Source: Antedon bifida (lineage: Eukaryota > Echinodermata > Crinoidea > Comatulida > Antedonidae). From it: DNA of 64,000 bases. The stretch spans positions 32,221,820 through 32,285,819 of the forward strand of contig OY727096.1 in NCBI GenBank assembly GCA_963402885.1, read 5' to 3'. The position numbers were made by a program, and so were the translations under genes. This document shows positions 36,031-47,625 of this stretch, piece after piece; within the stretch, counting starts at the first letter, position 1, and every line of letters starts with the position of its first letter. The notes beneath the pieces were generated by a model. That model saw nothing but the letters and a program-made list of their open reading frames with translations. It ran no database searches and had not been told where the DNA came from.

Positions 36031-36394
36031 ACTTTTTACTCTGCTAAAGGGAACACAAAGGAAACGTCGAGAAACTCAACAGTTCTTTTCTGAACTAATA
36101 TACGTGGTGTACCGCAAACTTTATATCGACAAAGGATTTTTTTTTCTTAAATTTATTAAAACTTAGTGAATTTTCTATATACCACACTGTGCTTCCCTGG
36201 CAAATTGGGTTCAATTGAGCACAGTGTATTAACATACAAAATATATTACAATTCAGTGACTGGACGAGTTACCGTAGTACTATTTCTATTTCTGAAGTAA
36301 ATAAAGGCATAAATGGCGCTCCGTAGGGAAGTAGAGAATGCTCCATCGTCAGAATGACGCTCTGAATTTGTATGTCTTAATAAGTTATATAGAG

Positions 36395-36800
36395 GGCGTT
36401 GTTATGCAAATGAGTCTGTGCAGGTGTATAATGGTAAAGATGGTATGTTAGTCATTTGCGGTCAACACGCCACACTGTTAAATTTTGATGCTGTTAATTA
36501 TTTACATTAGAAGATTTTTCAAATCATGTAAATAAAATATTTTTTCGGGCGGGAAGTTAGCAGTTCCCCTCGTTTAGTTTGCAAAAGTAATCTCGAAAAG
36601 AACTCCATGTGGAAAAGAAGCCCACCCAAGAGTACTAAAAATGAAGGAGCACATGGGCTTATTTTCGAGGTTTTATGGCAGTCTATTTAATGGAAAATAA
36701 TGCCATGCAACTTTGTTTCTGATTAAAAAAAAGTTCCACTTGACATTTACAATCCTCAAAATATCTCTCTTTCAAAATAAAAGAAAAACAATATTCATTA
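36395..36800. repeat. Inverted partial copy of the internal unit
   Basis: Read on the minus strand, this stretch matches the second half of the internal units (the blocks around 31580-32000): GTCAACACGCCACACTGTTA, CTCGAAAAGAACTCCATGTG and AGAAGCCCACCCAAGAGTAC. It extends the inverted-repeat structure inwards from the right arm. Confidence 0.85.
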
Positions 36801-36829
36801 TTTTCAATTAAAAAAAAATCCACTGGCGC

Positions 36830-37541
36830 CAAATTGGATCCACTTGAGCACAGTGTATTAACATACGAAAAGATTGAAACTTGAGTGACTTTATTTCTAT
36901 TTTATATCACTGCTCCCCTGGTACCAAATTGTGTCCACTTGAGCACAGTGTTTTATACGAAAAGATTAAAATTTAGTGACTTTATTTCTATTTTATATCA
37001 CTGTGCTCCACTGACGCCAAATTGGGTCCACTTGAGCACAGTGTATTAAAATACGAAAAGATATTAACATTCAGTGACTTATTTCTATTTTATATCAATG
37101 TGCTTCCCTGGTACCAAATTGGGTCCACTTGAGCACAGTGTATTAAAATACGAAAAGATATTAAAATTCAGTGACTTATTTCTATTTTATATCACTGTGC
37201 TCCACTGGCTCCAAATTGTGTCCACTTGAGCACAGTGTTTTAGGAGCATACGAAAAGATATTAACATTCAATGACTTGTTTCTATTTATATCACTGTGCT
37301 CCACTGGCTCCAAATAGGATCTACTTGAGCACAGTGTATTAACATACGAAAAGATATTAAAATTAGTGACTTATTTCTGTTTTATATCATCACTGTATGT
37401 GCTCCACTGGTGCTAAATTTGGTCCACTGAACCAGAGTCACCGTAGTACTATTTCTATTTCGGAAGTAAATAAAGGCAAATATGGCGCTCCGTAGAAGTA
37501 GAGAATGCTCGATCGCCGAAATGACGCTCTGAATATACCTC
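36830..37541. repeat. Right arm of foldback element: ~6-7 subrepeats
   Basis: The reverse-complement words GTCCACTTGAGCACAGTG and AACATACGAAAAGAT recur at about 36838, 36930, 37029, 37124, 37219 and 37320, ending in GGCGCTCCGTAGAAGTAGAG and the terminal ATGACGCTCTGAATATACCT. Confidence 0.85.
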
Positions 37542-38385
37542 TATTTTCAACCCAATTTTTACCTGGTTTTATTTTAACACCAAAGAAAAATTCTAAAAGT
37601 TCACAAAAAAAAAATTAATTTTCAGTTTATGTAATTTTATGCCATTAATATTATAAAAAGCCCATAAGAAAAATTAGAATACAGCTACTACCACTAGTAG
37701 GCTTATATCAGAATTCTAAACATAAAACAATTAAAAGCCCACAAGTAAATTTGTTCAGGTACCCCTATAAAAAAAATAATATGAATTCTAATACATTTTG
37801 TGTTTCATATTCAAGAATAACGGGATCATTTTGGGAAAATTACAGACAAGTAAAATCTTTGAAACTGGTGACTTTAAAAAAAAGTCTTTTGCACATCAAA
37901 GGGTTTATGAACACCACAGTATGCAAGGTCTTCCCAAAAAGCTACTATAGCGTCCAAAACGTGGAAGGGCATTGGTTGCAAGATATACGACTTCACTAAA
38001 AAGGTTGATACCGGATCATGAGTTGTCCATGACTCACGACTGGTGAAACTTAAAGTATGTTTAAAGAAATTCACAAGTAAAAATAATGTTCTATTCTGTA
38101 TAAATGTTTTTATTAATATTATCAAGGCTTACTCAATATACGTTTTAAAGGGGGAAAAAATGACAAAATGTATCGATAACAATAATTTTTAAGGTATATT
38201 ATAGTACATATACAGCACCATATCAAAAAGTAAAAAAAAATTCATGCCGTCTTAATTAATATTTTTTTGTTTCTTTTTGTTATCCGCATTTGGAAAAGTC
38301 ATACTGTAACTGTAAGCAAGCAACGCCCATACAATGGTAGGATTGTGCCAAGTCCAAATATGATATGAGACATACAGTAGACCTT
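37542..38385. other. Intergenic AT-rich stretch
   Basis: I see no gene here. Open frames on both strands at 37751-38125 overlap, resemble nothing known and have no splice context. Confidence 0.5.
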
Positions 38386-38549
38386 AAGCTCTGTCTACAC
38401 TATCAAACTTTATGTGACAAAAAAATGTGATGTGCCCATATATGGCCATGATGATGTCATATCAGTATCATATTTGGGTATATCACTAACATATTTGGGT
38501 ACATCACACTTGTTTTGTCAAACTAGTTTGATAGTGTAGACAGAGCTTA
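38386..38549. mobile_element. Palindromic MITE, same family, best-preserved ends
   Basis: This is the most symmetric copy: the left end CTTAAGCTCTGTCTACACTA is mirrored by the right end TAGTGTAGACAGAGCTTAAG. It is intergenic, between the foldback complex and the RNF216-like gene, and inverted in interior orientation relative to the dynein-intron copies. Confidence 0.9.
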
Positions 38550-38866
38550 AGTAAAGTAACTCAACATACAATAGCAAAGAGCAGGCCTACATAGTATCTT
38601 ATTCTTTCATATTAATTTGTTTAAAAAGTTGGACGTGGACGTTTTTTCAAACAAGCAATATACTCTATATTATTGCTATGGATACACATACACATCATTG
38701 TATATTATGTAGATTATGATGGTCATTAACCGGCCATATGCACACATTTTAACCATATTTGTAACACAGTCTAGACTTTATTATTTATCTACAACTTTCT
38801 GTCATTCTTTGAAATATAATTAACAGAAATAATGACCTTTATGATTGGCCATACTGTATTTGACCC

Positions 38867-39240
38867 GGACATATGTCACATCATGTCCATATAAGGACAT
38901 AAGTCACTTCTTGTCCATATAAGGACATAAGTCACTTCTTGTCCATATAAGGACATAAGTCACTTCTTGTCCATATAAGGACATATGTCATATCTTCTCC
39001 ATATAAGCACATACTGTATGTCACATCTTGTCCATATAAGGACATATGTCACATCTTGTCCATATAAGGACATAAGTCATTTCTTCTCCATATAAGGACA
39101 TATATCACATGTCTATATAAGGACATGTCACATCTTGACCATATAAGGACATGTCATATCTTGGCCATATAAGGACATGTGTCATATCTTGGCCATATAA
39201 GGACATAAGTCACATATTGTCCATATAAGGACATAAGTTA
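38867..39240. repeat. ~26-bp minisatellite
   Basis: The word CATATAAGGACATAAGTCAC and variants repeat about 13 times. It lies just downstream of the RNF216-like stop codon. Copies vary in the ACTTCTTG/ATCTTG linker. Confidence 0.9.
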
Positions 39241-39384
39241 TTCTTTGTTTAGCACCATTTACAGTATTCCAACAAGACAGTTTATATAACACAAACTGTT
39301 AGGAAAACTAACAAAATATAGAAAGAATATTATTAATTGAATAAAGAAACCCTGCAATGTAGTACACTATATTAAACAAAATAC

Positions 39385-39489
39385 GATGACATTTTACAAG
39401 CACTCATCACATTGGTGCAGATGACATTTTACAAGCACTCATCACATTGGTGCAGATGACATTTTACAAGCACTCATCACATTGGCGTA
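39385..39489. repeat. 35-bp triplet repeat over the RNF216-like stop codon
   Basis: Three copies begin at 39385, 39420 and 39455. The third covers the last codons and the TGA stop (39477-39479). The other two lie in the 3' untranslated region. Confidence 0.9.
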
Positions 39490-42400
39490 GATCCTGTCGG
39501 TGCCTTTCCTGTCTTATCATCCCTTGCATCATATCCTACCAAACAAATCAAAAAATTAAATATAAATTAGGTTTAATAATAAATTTAAATCCAAATGCAA
39601 ACAAAGAAATCAGCATTTATATTTAACGTAATAATTAATTAATAATTATTATTTTTATACTATGATGAACAGTGACTACCTTTTGCCTTACGCTCCTCCT
39701 GAAGCCTCTTCTCAATTTCCTTGACCGCTCGTTCGTCGTCCTCCTTCGGGTCACTCCAAAGGGAGCATGCTTGGCATTTTGCGCATGCGTGACCGGGATT
39801 GCGAGGGTGCTGGCAGAAATGATTGTAATCAATGTTTGGCAATCGGCAGATGTAGCACATCTTAGCTCCACACCGGCATGTTATCTTAAATTGTAAGTTC
39901 AATAAAAAATTAGGAAAAAAAGGATTTTACACATTAAAAATAGAAAAGTCTGTTTCAAGATACTCTTAAGCTGTCTACACTATCAAACTATTTTGAACAA
40001 AAAAATGTGATGTGCCCAAATATATGGTAGTGATATGACATCATCATGTCCATATGTGGGCACATCACATTTTGTTGTCACATAAAATTTGATAGTGTCG
40101 ACAGAGTTTAAGAGTAGATGCAGCCCTGGCTTGCAGCCCTAACTGAGTAGATACCCCCAGAAACATTTGCTTTCAGCAAAGAAGCTGTGCAGAATGGGAA
40201 AAGATATTGAAGTTAGGAACAGATTTAGATGCAACTTCTAGTTGCAGCTTTCACTTCAAGTAATCATTACCTTATTGCACCCATCACTTTTCATATAACC
40301 AGTTTTGCATTTAAAACATGTCCTCATTTTGGCGTTTGTCATCCGTTCCTCATATGAGACTCGTAACGATGTTTCATCTTTCTTTTCTATCTCGCTGCAA
40401 GGGACACCAATATGTTCTTTCCAATTTTCCTTACAATATCTACAGCTTTCCTAGAATTTAAAGAAAAATAATTACTATCAATATGTTTTACTGCTACTAG
40501 TTACTACATGTTAAACTTTGGAAGTTTTTGAGAAGTAGGAAAATTCCAGTATACACCAAGTTCAAGTTGCTCTTCATTGTACAAAGGTTACATTTATCGA
40601 AGTGTCAATAAAATACTACTCTACTTATATTTATTGAATTGAGAATTCCACACAACAAAATTGGAAGCCCCAATGCAACTACCCAGCATTGGAGGGACCA
40701 TTAGGAGTGCTGAACCAAATATCTTTACACCCAGCACTGTATTTATATTTACTGTTTGTTTAATTTGTAAACAAAGCAATACCTTAAGACACTCCGGATT
40801 TTGACATTTGAAAACTTTGTCGTCTGTGTCCATGATGGCGGCAAATTCACAAGATGGACATTTAACAAGGTTGTCTAAATCAGCAAGGTTCAGCGACTCC
40901 TCCTTTTGGCGTTCCTCATATTTGGCAATTACGTCTTTGGGTAAACATTTATCAAGCTGACCTATAAAGAATAAACAAACAAAATAATAATAATAATAAT
41001 AGAAACTTTGTACAATGGATTTGTTTTCTTTTTAAAACTTAAAGATGTATTGTCACCCTGAAAAAATAATTCTTAACAATTTTGTTGTTGAATATGCCAT
41101 TTTATGTCACCTAACAGTTATCCACTTTGACCAACAATTGGATCGAAAAGAAAATGTCTTTACTTAAAAAACTGTAATTTAAAGAACAAATAGTCAAATT
41201 GGCTGCCAGCCAATGGGTTTTTGGTTGAATTTAACCATTTATTTTGTCATTAACATGACATTAATTTTGTTTCGGGTTTTTTTTTTCTACGGAAGTGATT
41301 AACTTTATTAAAACTACAAAATTTGTATTTTATTTTATTAATCTTTATTTTTTATGTTTTTGGGGGACAATACATCTTTCACATTAATGTACAAAAGCTT
41401 TGAATAAAAATAATTAAGTGGGGATATTTACTTTTAGGAAACCTTGATTCGCATCCATCAGACATGCAGGAAAGGTTAAGTTTGCCCGAACCGTACACCG
41501 CTTCCTTCGCGTAACTGTTCATGCACATCGTGCAAAATAGATGACCGTCGGAGCACTGCACCATTTGTTCAAAGGCTACTTCACCATAGCAACAACCACA
41601 CTCAATCAACTGACCCTCCTATATGAAAAAAAAACACAAAAACCTACAATTAATATGATTGTTGCATGTGTTTGCAAATATTTGCTCCATAACTAAAAAA
41701 TGTATTGTAGATGGAGAAGTATTCTATTATATTTAAGCTCTTAGAGTTTGCTAATTGATGCAAATTAGTTTTTTCTTTTTGTAAATTATTAGAGTTTTTT
41801 GATAGATGAAATATTTCCGAAATAAAAGAAATTGAATTATAATCTTTCAAAATTAAAAAATTTCTATTCTTCAATTTAAACTGGATGATACTGATATTTA
41901 TTTTTTACTGGCAACAACCATCTATTATAATGTACACATAACAAAAAATTAAAGATGCCACGAGCACTATAAGATACATTTAAACAAATTGTTTAACTGG
42001 AAATAGTGTTTAACTGGAAATAGTGTTTAACTGGAACACTGTGCGACATTAGTTACAATGGTTCCGCATAGCACAGCTCACATACAGTACCATAAATTGA
42101 TCTTGTGATATATTATAAAATAGATAGGTCTTCCTATCACTGTGAAGACAACACTGCTTTACATTTATTGACAAAGTTTTACCTGTTCATACTCTTGGCC
42201 ATTTAGAGTGACTGCAAGCTCTCGATCTGTCGACTAATAAAAACAAAAGAATAATAATTAAAATACATATAAATTGCAATAAATAGGGCTGGACAATATT
42301 GTTTTAGATAAGTAGCTAAACTAAATATTGAGATTCCCTCTGCATTAAAATTTAAATAATTATATCTTTATTATAAGAAATAGCGTTTGTACACATGGGG

Positions 42401-45400
42401 TATCAAAATAACAGGAATAGTACTGGAAAGATTTAAAGTATTTGAAAACAGCCTCTGTATCATTCCTTAATTAAAAACATTTTAAAAACATGCATTTTAG
42501 TTACAATTAAAAAAGCAAACCTCAATATCTTTCTGAATTTGCCGGTTATAAAAATCGATTTCCTCCTGCAACTCTGGGATTATATTCGCTGGTGGCCTGT
42601 AGTTCTTGCGGCCGCACAACAGTGTTTTGATTGACAGGTTACGCGTCATCTTTCCGGCAATGTTGACCGAGACCACGCCCTTATAGTGCTCCCCTGGTTG
42701 TACCATGCACTTGGTGATTTCTTTGTTTTTTTCCAGGATTTCTTGGATTGCTTTCTCAGTTGGAGCATAATGATGGTTATAAATAGACAGGATGTCCCTC
42801 AAGAACTGTGTAGATAACTAAAACAAAAAACAGCGAGTTTGCTTGAGATTGATAGTTCTAAAGCTCTGACTATACTATCAAACTAGTTTGACAAAAAAAA
42901 AATGTGATGTGCCCAAACAGTAGTGATATGACATCATCATGTCTATATATGGGCACATTTTTTGTCCCATAAAGTTTGATAGTATAGATGAGGCATTAGG
43001 TGGGTTTAGCAGAAAAGTAGACCCCAATGGAAATGTTACTTAGCTTTTTAGGCTATCTAGGAAAATCTTCTATAAATGTAAATCTGTACATTTCAGTAGT
43101 TTACATTACCATTTGGATATAATTATTTTTTACAATATTTAAATTAAATTCAAATCAGTTTACTTCTATGTTTACATAATGATTCTTCACTTATTTAACA
43201 AGATAACCTAACAATAAATGTTATAATATATAATAATAAAATAACTTACCTTAAAATGCTTTGCTTGCATTAGACTAAGTACTTGTTGGCAATAAGTAAG
43301 AGATGGACGTAGAGAAAAGTCAACAAAGTAATCAATCTCTCTTTCATCATGCATAGTTGTTTTCTGGAATTGAAAAATTATGTTTGTCAAAGATTAGCTC
43401 ACATAACCTTATTGGAACAATTAGGATTCTTTTAGAAGATCAGAACTAAATATTCAAATCATACAGTGACATAAGAAAATACCAAATTCCTATAGAAACG
43501 CTGTTTGTTTACAATCTGACAATCAAGTTAGGTCAGAACTGGAACACTTGATGTACAAATGTACACATAAAAGTACACATAAAAACACACACAAATACAT
43601 AAAATATCATACTTTTAAAATTGTATATAACTTACTTTTTCTTTGGTTTGCTTAGGATAAGGGTTTTCTAAGAGGTAGTTTATAATTCTCTGAACTGCCG
43701 ATGCATTGTCCCCACCCTGAAAGCCAGGCAATTTTTCTCTTAAATACTTAACTTCTATATCTGGTATAAGATTCATCTAGAAAATAAAAGACAAAAGAGC
43801 ATTAATTTGATGATCTTTGTCTAATGACACTAAAAATATTGACATATAATAATATATGCAGTTAGATCTTACAATGCTACTCTAAAAAGATAATGCTGTG
43901 CTTTATGAACCTCATTTTATTTGTGTGCTATTTGTTTTTTCTCGCTGTGCTTTTTAACATATTTTAGATTTTTATTATGATTGTTGTGCTTGCCTTTTTG
44001 TGTGCTTTTTATAAGTTTCTATGAATCTTTGTATTACCACAACCAAATGAATTTCCCCCGGTGTTTGGGATAATAAAGTTTTATTGATTTGCCATGTTCA
44101 CAAGAGTCACATGTCACCAACTCACAAAAAAAAAAAGAACACAAAAGAGACATCGGAGAGAAAATGAAGACAAAAGGAATGTGATGTAGAGTAGCACAGA
44201 AAAGATAAAGAAGAAAAGGATGTACGTTTTTAATTTCTTTTTAAATGCAAATGAGGAATACATTGTAAAGGTAGAGAAACAACCCTAACACACATGAATA
44301 CATTAAAAGAGTGAGGATGCTTACCACTTCTACCATTTGTACATCAATGCTTGGCAGTTCTTCCACACAATTCTAACACACATGAATACGTTAAAAGAGT
44401 GAAGATACTTACCACTTCTACCATTTGTACATCAATGCTAGGCAGTTCTTCCACACAATTCTAACACACATGAATACGTTAAAAGAGTGAAGATACTTAC
44501 CACTTCTACCATTTGTACATCAATGCTAGGCAGTTCTTCCACACAATTCTAACACACATGAATACGTTAAAAGAGTGAAGATACTTACCACTTCTACCAT
44601 TTGTACATCAATGCTTGGCAGTTCTTCCACACAATTCTAACACACATGAATACATTAAAAGAGTGAAGATACTTACTACTTCTACCATTTGTACATCAAT
44701 GCTTGGCAGTTCTTCCACACAATTCTAACACACATGAATACGTTAAAAGAGTGAAGATACTTACCACTTCTACCATTTGTACATCAATGCTTGGCAGTTC
44801 TTCCACTGCTGCCACTACAGGTACTCCTGTTGTCCCTGACAGTTGGTTATTTGAAATTGGTTCCCGTGCCATTGGTTCCTCTGAAATTGGTTTTTGTGCC
44901 ATTGGTTCCTCTAAAATTGGTTCCCGTGCCATTGGTTCCTCTGAAATTGGTTTTTGTGCCATTGGTTCCACCATTGATGGTACAAGTTTGTTTGCTTGTT
45001 CTAAATTCATCTAATCAGAACATATTTAATAAAATATATTATTAAATATAAAGCATAATTAGGCCCAAAAAAGTTATGTTGCCCAAGCATGTAAATTCAG
45101 GGATTATCTTAAATTCAGATGTATATACTGGCACATAATTAATCTCTTTATTTGAGACGACCCCTTAACTGAGTGTACAAGTAAAGATTAGAATACTGCA
45201 CCCAACTAACGTCTACGAAGAGAACAAAGCAAGATTCCATTTTTATACCTTCAGACGAACTGAATTTTTAGAAAAATAAGAAAAAAAAAAAAAAAAAATA
45301 CATACCATGTTTTGGAGGTAAAGCAAGTTAGTTTGCAAATTGGAAAGTGGATTGGCAGGAACAATGCCGTAGAGATCTGAAAAACTTGGTGTACTACCGG

Positions 45401-47625
45401 TTTCTGTTAAATCTATCATATTATTAGTATCAACCTCCTTGATAGACACCATCTGTCCATTAAGACTTGCAACATTTCTTCCACTTAACATCCCATTATT
45501 AGTACCGAATTCAGATACATGCTCATCATTGTAACCTCCGACATGATATCCTATAGTTGGGTGATGATAGGTACTAGCAGAATCATCACTAAACCTTACT
45601 TTTTGTAGACTTTTATGATTAACTCTGTCAGCAGATTTTGACACAGCACTTGCCACAATAAAACCACGAGAATCTGGTCCAAAAATGTTTCTTGGAGGAG
45701 TTTCCAAAACGGCATTTTTATTTCCACTCATGTTAGTTTGACTATGATATGATGGGCTTTTATGTTTAACTCTGTCAGCAGATCTTGAAAAAGCACTTGC
45801 ACCATTAAAACCAGTAGTAAAATTTGCATTTTTGGGCACAGAATCTGGTCCAAATGTTTTCCTTGGGGGAGTTTCCAAAACGGCATTTTTATCTCCACTC
45901 ATGTTAGTTTGACTATGATATGATGGGCTTTTATGTTTAACTCTGTCAGCAGATCTTGAAAAAGCACTTGCACCAATGAAACCAGTAGTATAATTTGCAT
46001 TTTTGGACAGAGAATCTGGTCCAAATGTTTTCCTTGGGGGAGTTTCCAAAACGGCATTTTTATCTCCACTCATGTTAGTTTGACTTTGATATGATGGGCT
46101 TTTATGTTTAACTCTGTCAGCAGATCTTGAAAAAGCACTTGCACCAATGAAACCAGTAGTATAATTTGCATTTTTGGACAGAGAATCTGGTCCAAATGTT
46201 TTCCTTGGGGGAGTTTCCAAAACGGCATTTTTATCTCCACTCATGTTAGTTTGACTTTGATATGATGGGCTTTTATGTTTAACTCTGTCAGCAGATCTTG
46301 AAAAAGCACTTGCACCAATGAAACCAGTAGTATAATTTGCATTTATGGACAGAGAATCTGGTCCAAATGTTTTTCTTGGGGGAGTTTCCAAAATGTTATT
46401 TTCATCTCCACTTTTGTCTTGAAACTTTTTTTGTTTAACTGTGTCACCAAATTTGGACACAAAAGACACAGAATCTGCACCAACGAAATCACTAGTAGAA
46501 TTGTCACTTCTGTACAGAACATCAGGATGTCTGGAGATGGAAGAAGGTGCACCAGAGGTTTTTCTGAATTGACAGCTTGGAAACAAATTTGGTGAAAGAC
46601 AATATCTTGTGTCTGGAATAAACGAAGGAACTACTTCCGACGACGATGCAGCAGAAAATATATCAGAACGGGCAAATTTAGGAGAATTTACTTCATAACC
46701 AACAAGGGGGCGCTTTAATTGATGTCTGTAACTTGTATCATTTTTGTCGCTACAGTCTGAAAAAACACACGATTCAGTTGATTTTTTATTCGAGCTGCCG
46801 GTGGTCCCGATAATCATACCATTATCGAAACCATTTGCTTGTATGTTTTCCAAGTTATTGGAAGTATTCAGGAACTGTTCTGGTAAAATGTTATTATTTT
46901 TAGAAGTATTTGTCTGTGTTTTGGATAGCTTATCAATCAATATTTCTGACTTCTTAAGTAAACAATCAGTGTTAAGAAGGAAATTGGACAGAAGGTCATT
47001 GTTATTTAAAGTTTGTTCTGGTTTGAAGACAGGCATTGGTGTTTTAACAATAGTTTGCTCCGACTTTACACCAAACTTTTGAGACTTCAACAAACTTGAT
47101 GGTGAATCTTGTGTCATATAAGAATTTGGAAAATGTTTATAACCATCTTCTTTTGGTGATGTTACTATTGTCAGTTCGTCACCATCTTCATTATCATTTA
47201 TCACAACTGTTTCAGAAACATCAGGAATTTCTGGGGAAAAACCCAATATCATTAAATTGATAAATGATATAATAAAATTACTGCTAGCCTAGCTGATTAA
47301 TGGGTGTTTCACACCTGTTCCGAGACAGTTCCGGTCTGGCACTTATCGATTGGCACATAGCTGTGTGGAAAAAGACACATTGACGTTCAATTCGCCGGAA
47401 CAGAATCGTGCAGGAACAGGTGTGAAAGACCCTTTACTTACTCTTTTCCTGAGGGATGGTATCCATAGAAAGTAAGCTTTCCACACACCTCACAACAAGC
47501 TGTTCCTGGTCCAATAAATCAACTGAAATGATTGTATCGTTGATTAAAGACTTGAGGATCTTCTTACTGGCATCTGGAAACATACCTTCCAGTGTGTTCA
47601 AAGCGCTTAACCTCATAATCTCCAT
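39477..47625 (-). CDS. RNF216: RNF216/TRIAD3-like RBR E3 ubiquitin ligase
   Basis: A RING-between-RING ligase: RING1 recruits E2~ubiquitin and a RING2 cysteine passes ubiquitin to substrate. Coding exons: 47442-47625, 45306-47230, 44765-45010, then five mini-exons (44677-44724, 44589-44636, 44501-44548, 44413-44460, 44325-44372), 43636-43776, 43250-43363, 42521-42817, 42183-42233, 41432-41618, 40783-40961, 40271-40450, 39680-39884, 39477-39535. RING1 is [20 protein letters not shown], then CTMC; the IBR starts [12 protein letters not shown]2 holds SDGCNKITCRCG with the likely catalytic Cys. The tail ([27 protein letters not shown]) is typical of RNF216. About 1255 residues without mini-exons and 1335 with all five, against roughly 900 in human. 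The N-terminal half is low-complexity and repeat-rich. The start at 47625 ([20 protein letters not shown]) is chosen because an upstream in-frame ATG at 47658 lies before a possible acceptor. Confidence 0.93.
39968..40110. mobile_element. Palindromic MITE, same family
   Basis: A slightly eroded copy (AAGCTGTCTACACTATCAAA at the left, GATAGTGTCGACAGAGTTTA at the right) in the RNF216-like intron between 39885 and 40270. Confidence 0.85.
42861..42998. mobile_element. Palindromic MITE, same family, diverged
   Basis: It starts AAGCTCTGACTATACTATC and ends GATAGTATAGATGAGGCATT, so both arms carry matching-type substitutions. It lies in the RNF216-like intron between 42818 and 43249. Confidence 0.83.
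43885..44092 (+). mobile_element. 3' end of a truncated non-LTR retrotransposon
   Basis: AATTTCCCCCGGTGTTTGGG and ATAATAAAGTTTTATTG is the standard 3' tail of many CR1/L2-like LINEs. It is preceded by T-rich sequence without coding capacity. It lies in the RNF216-like intron between 43777 and 44324. Confidence 0.6.
44325..44812 (-). repeat. Six-copy 88-bp tandem array: five 48-nt mini-exons plus parent exon end
   Basis: Donor-adjacent edges lie at 44325, 44413, 44501, 44589, 44677 and 44765, exactly 88 bp apart. Each of the five downstream units has an acceptor (CATGTGTGTTAG), a 48-nt open segment encoding [16 protein letters not shown] and a donor GTAAG. The 40-nt introns contain CTTCACTCTTTTAAC, a plausible branch and pyrimidine region. 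48 nt is 16 codons and both flanks are phase 0, so any number can be included without a frameshift. The upstream parent exon shares only the last 36-40 nt of the unit. Confidence 0.93.
44845..44985 (-). repeat. 30-bp coding tandem repeat in the RNF216-like gene
   Basis: About four and a half in-frame 10-residue units of the type [10 protein letters not shown] / MAREPISEEP within exon 3. The units alternate between two sequence types. Confidence 0.9.
45400..45430 (-). other. SUMO-interacting-motif-like segment in the RNF216-like protein
   Basis: The protein reads [10 protein letters not shown] here. IDLT next to acidic residues resembles SUMO-interacting motifs. A second candidate ([15 protein letters not shown]) lies near 47155-47205. 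This is motif similarity only. Confidence 0.35.
45670..46400 (-). repeat. 171-bp coding tandem repeat in the RNF216-like gene
   Basis: The start word GAATCTGGTCC recurs at 45670, 45841, 46012, 46183 and 46354, a period of 171 bp (57 residues). Units carry [20 protein letters not shown] and [12 protein letters not shown]. The outer units are more diverged and one is shortened. Confidence 0.95.
47302..47434. mobile_element. Short inverted-repeat element in RNF216-like intron 1
   Basis: GGGTGTTTCACACCTGTTCC at the left is mirrored at the right by GGAACAGGTGTGAAAGACCC, with a second inner pair around GTTCCGG/CCGGAACAG. About 130 bp, non-coding. It makes up most of the 211-bp intron 47231-47441. 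Confidence 0.75.

Larger units (their letters stand above)
29463..37541. mobile_element. Foldback-type element/complex with subrepeat-built inverted arms
   Basis: The outer ends mirror each other: GAGGTATATTCAGAGCGTCA at 29463 and its counterpart (ATGACGCTCTGAATATACCT) ending at 37541, followed inwards by the GGAGCGCCAT and CTCTACTTC words. The left arm (to ~29970) and the right arm (from ~36830) are made of ~70-95-bp subrepeats in opposite orientation (CTTTTCGTATGTTAATACAC, GTGCTCAAGTGGACC). Between them lie three ~2.1-kb direct repeats and an internal copy of the right end (36180-36375). No transposase frame is seen. Foldback elements such as Drosophila FB, Galileo and sea urchin TU have this layout; the family assignment is inference. 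Confidence 0.75.

Noticed and set aside
44325-44812. CRISPR-like or satellite reading of the 88-bp array
   Set aside because: No spacers; every copy carries the same splice sites and open 48-nt segment in the right phase for the gene.
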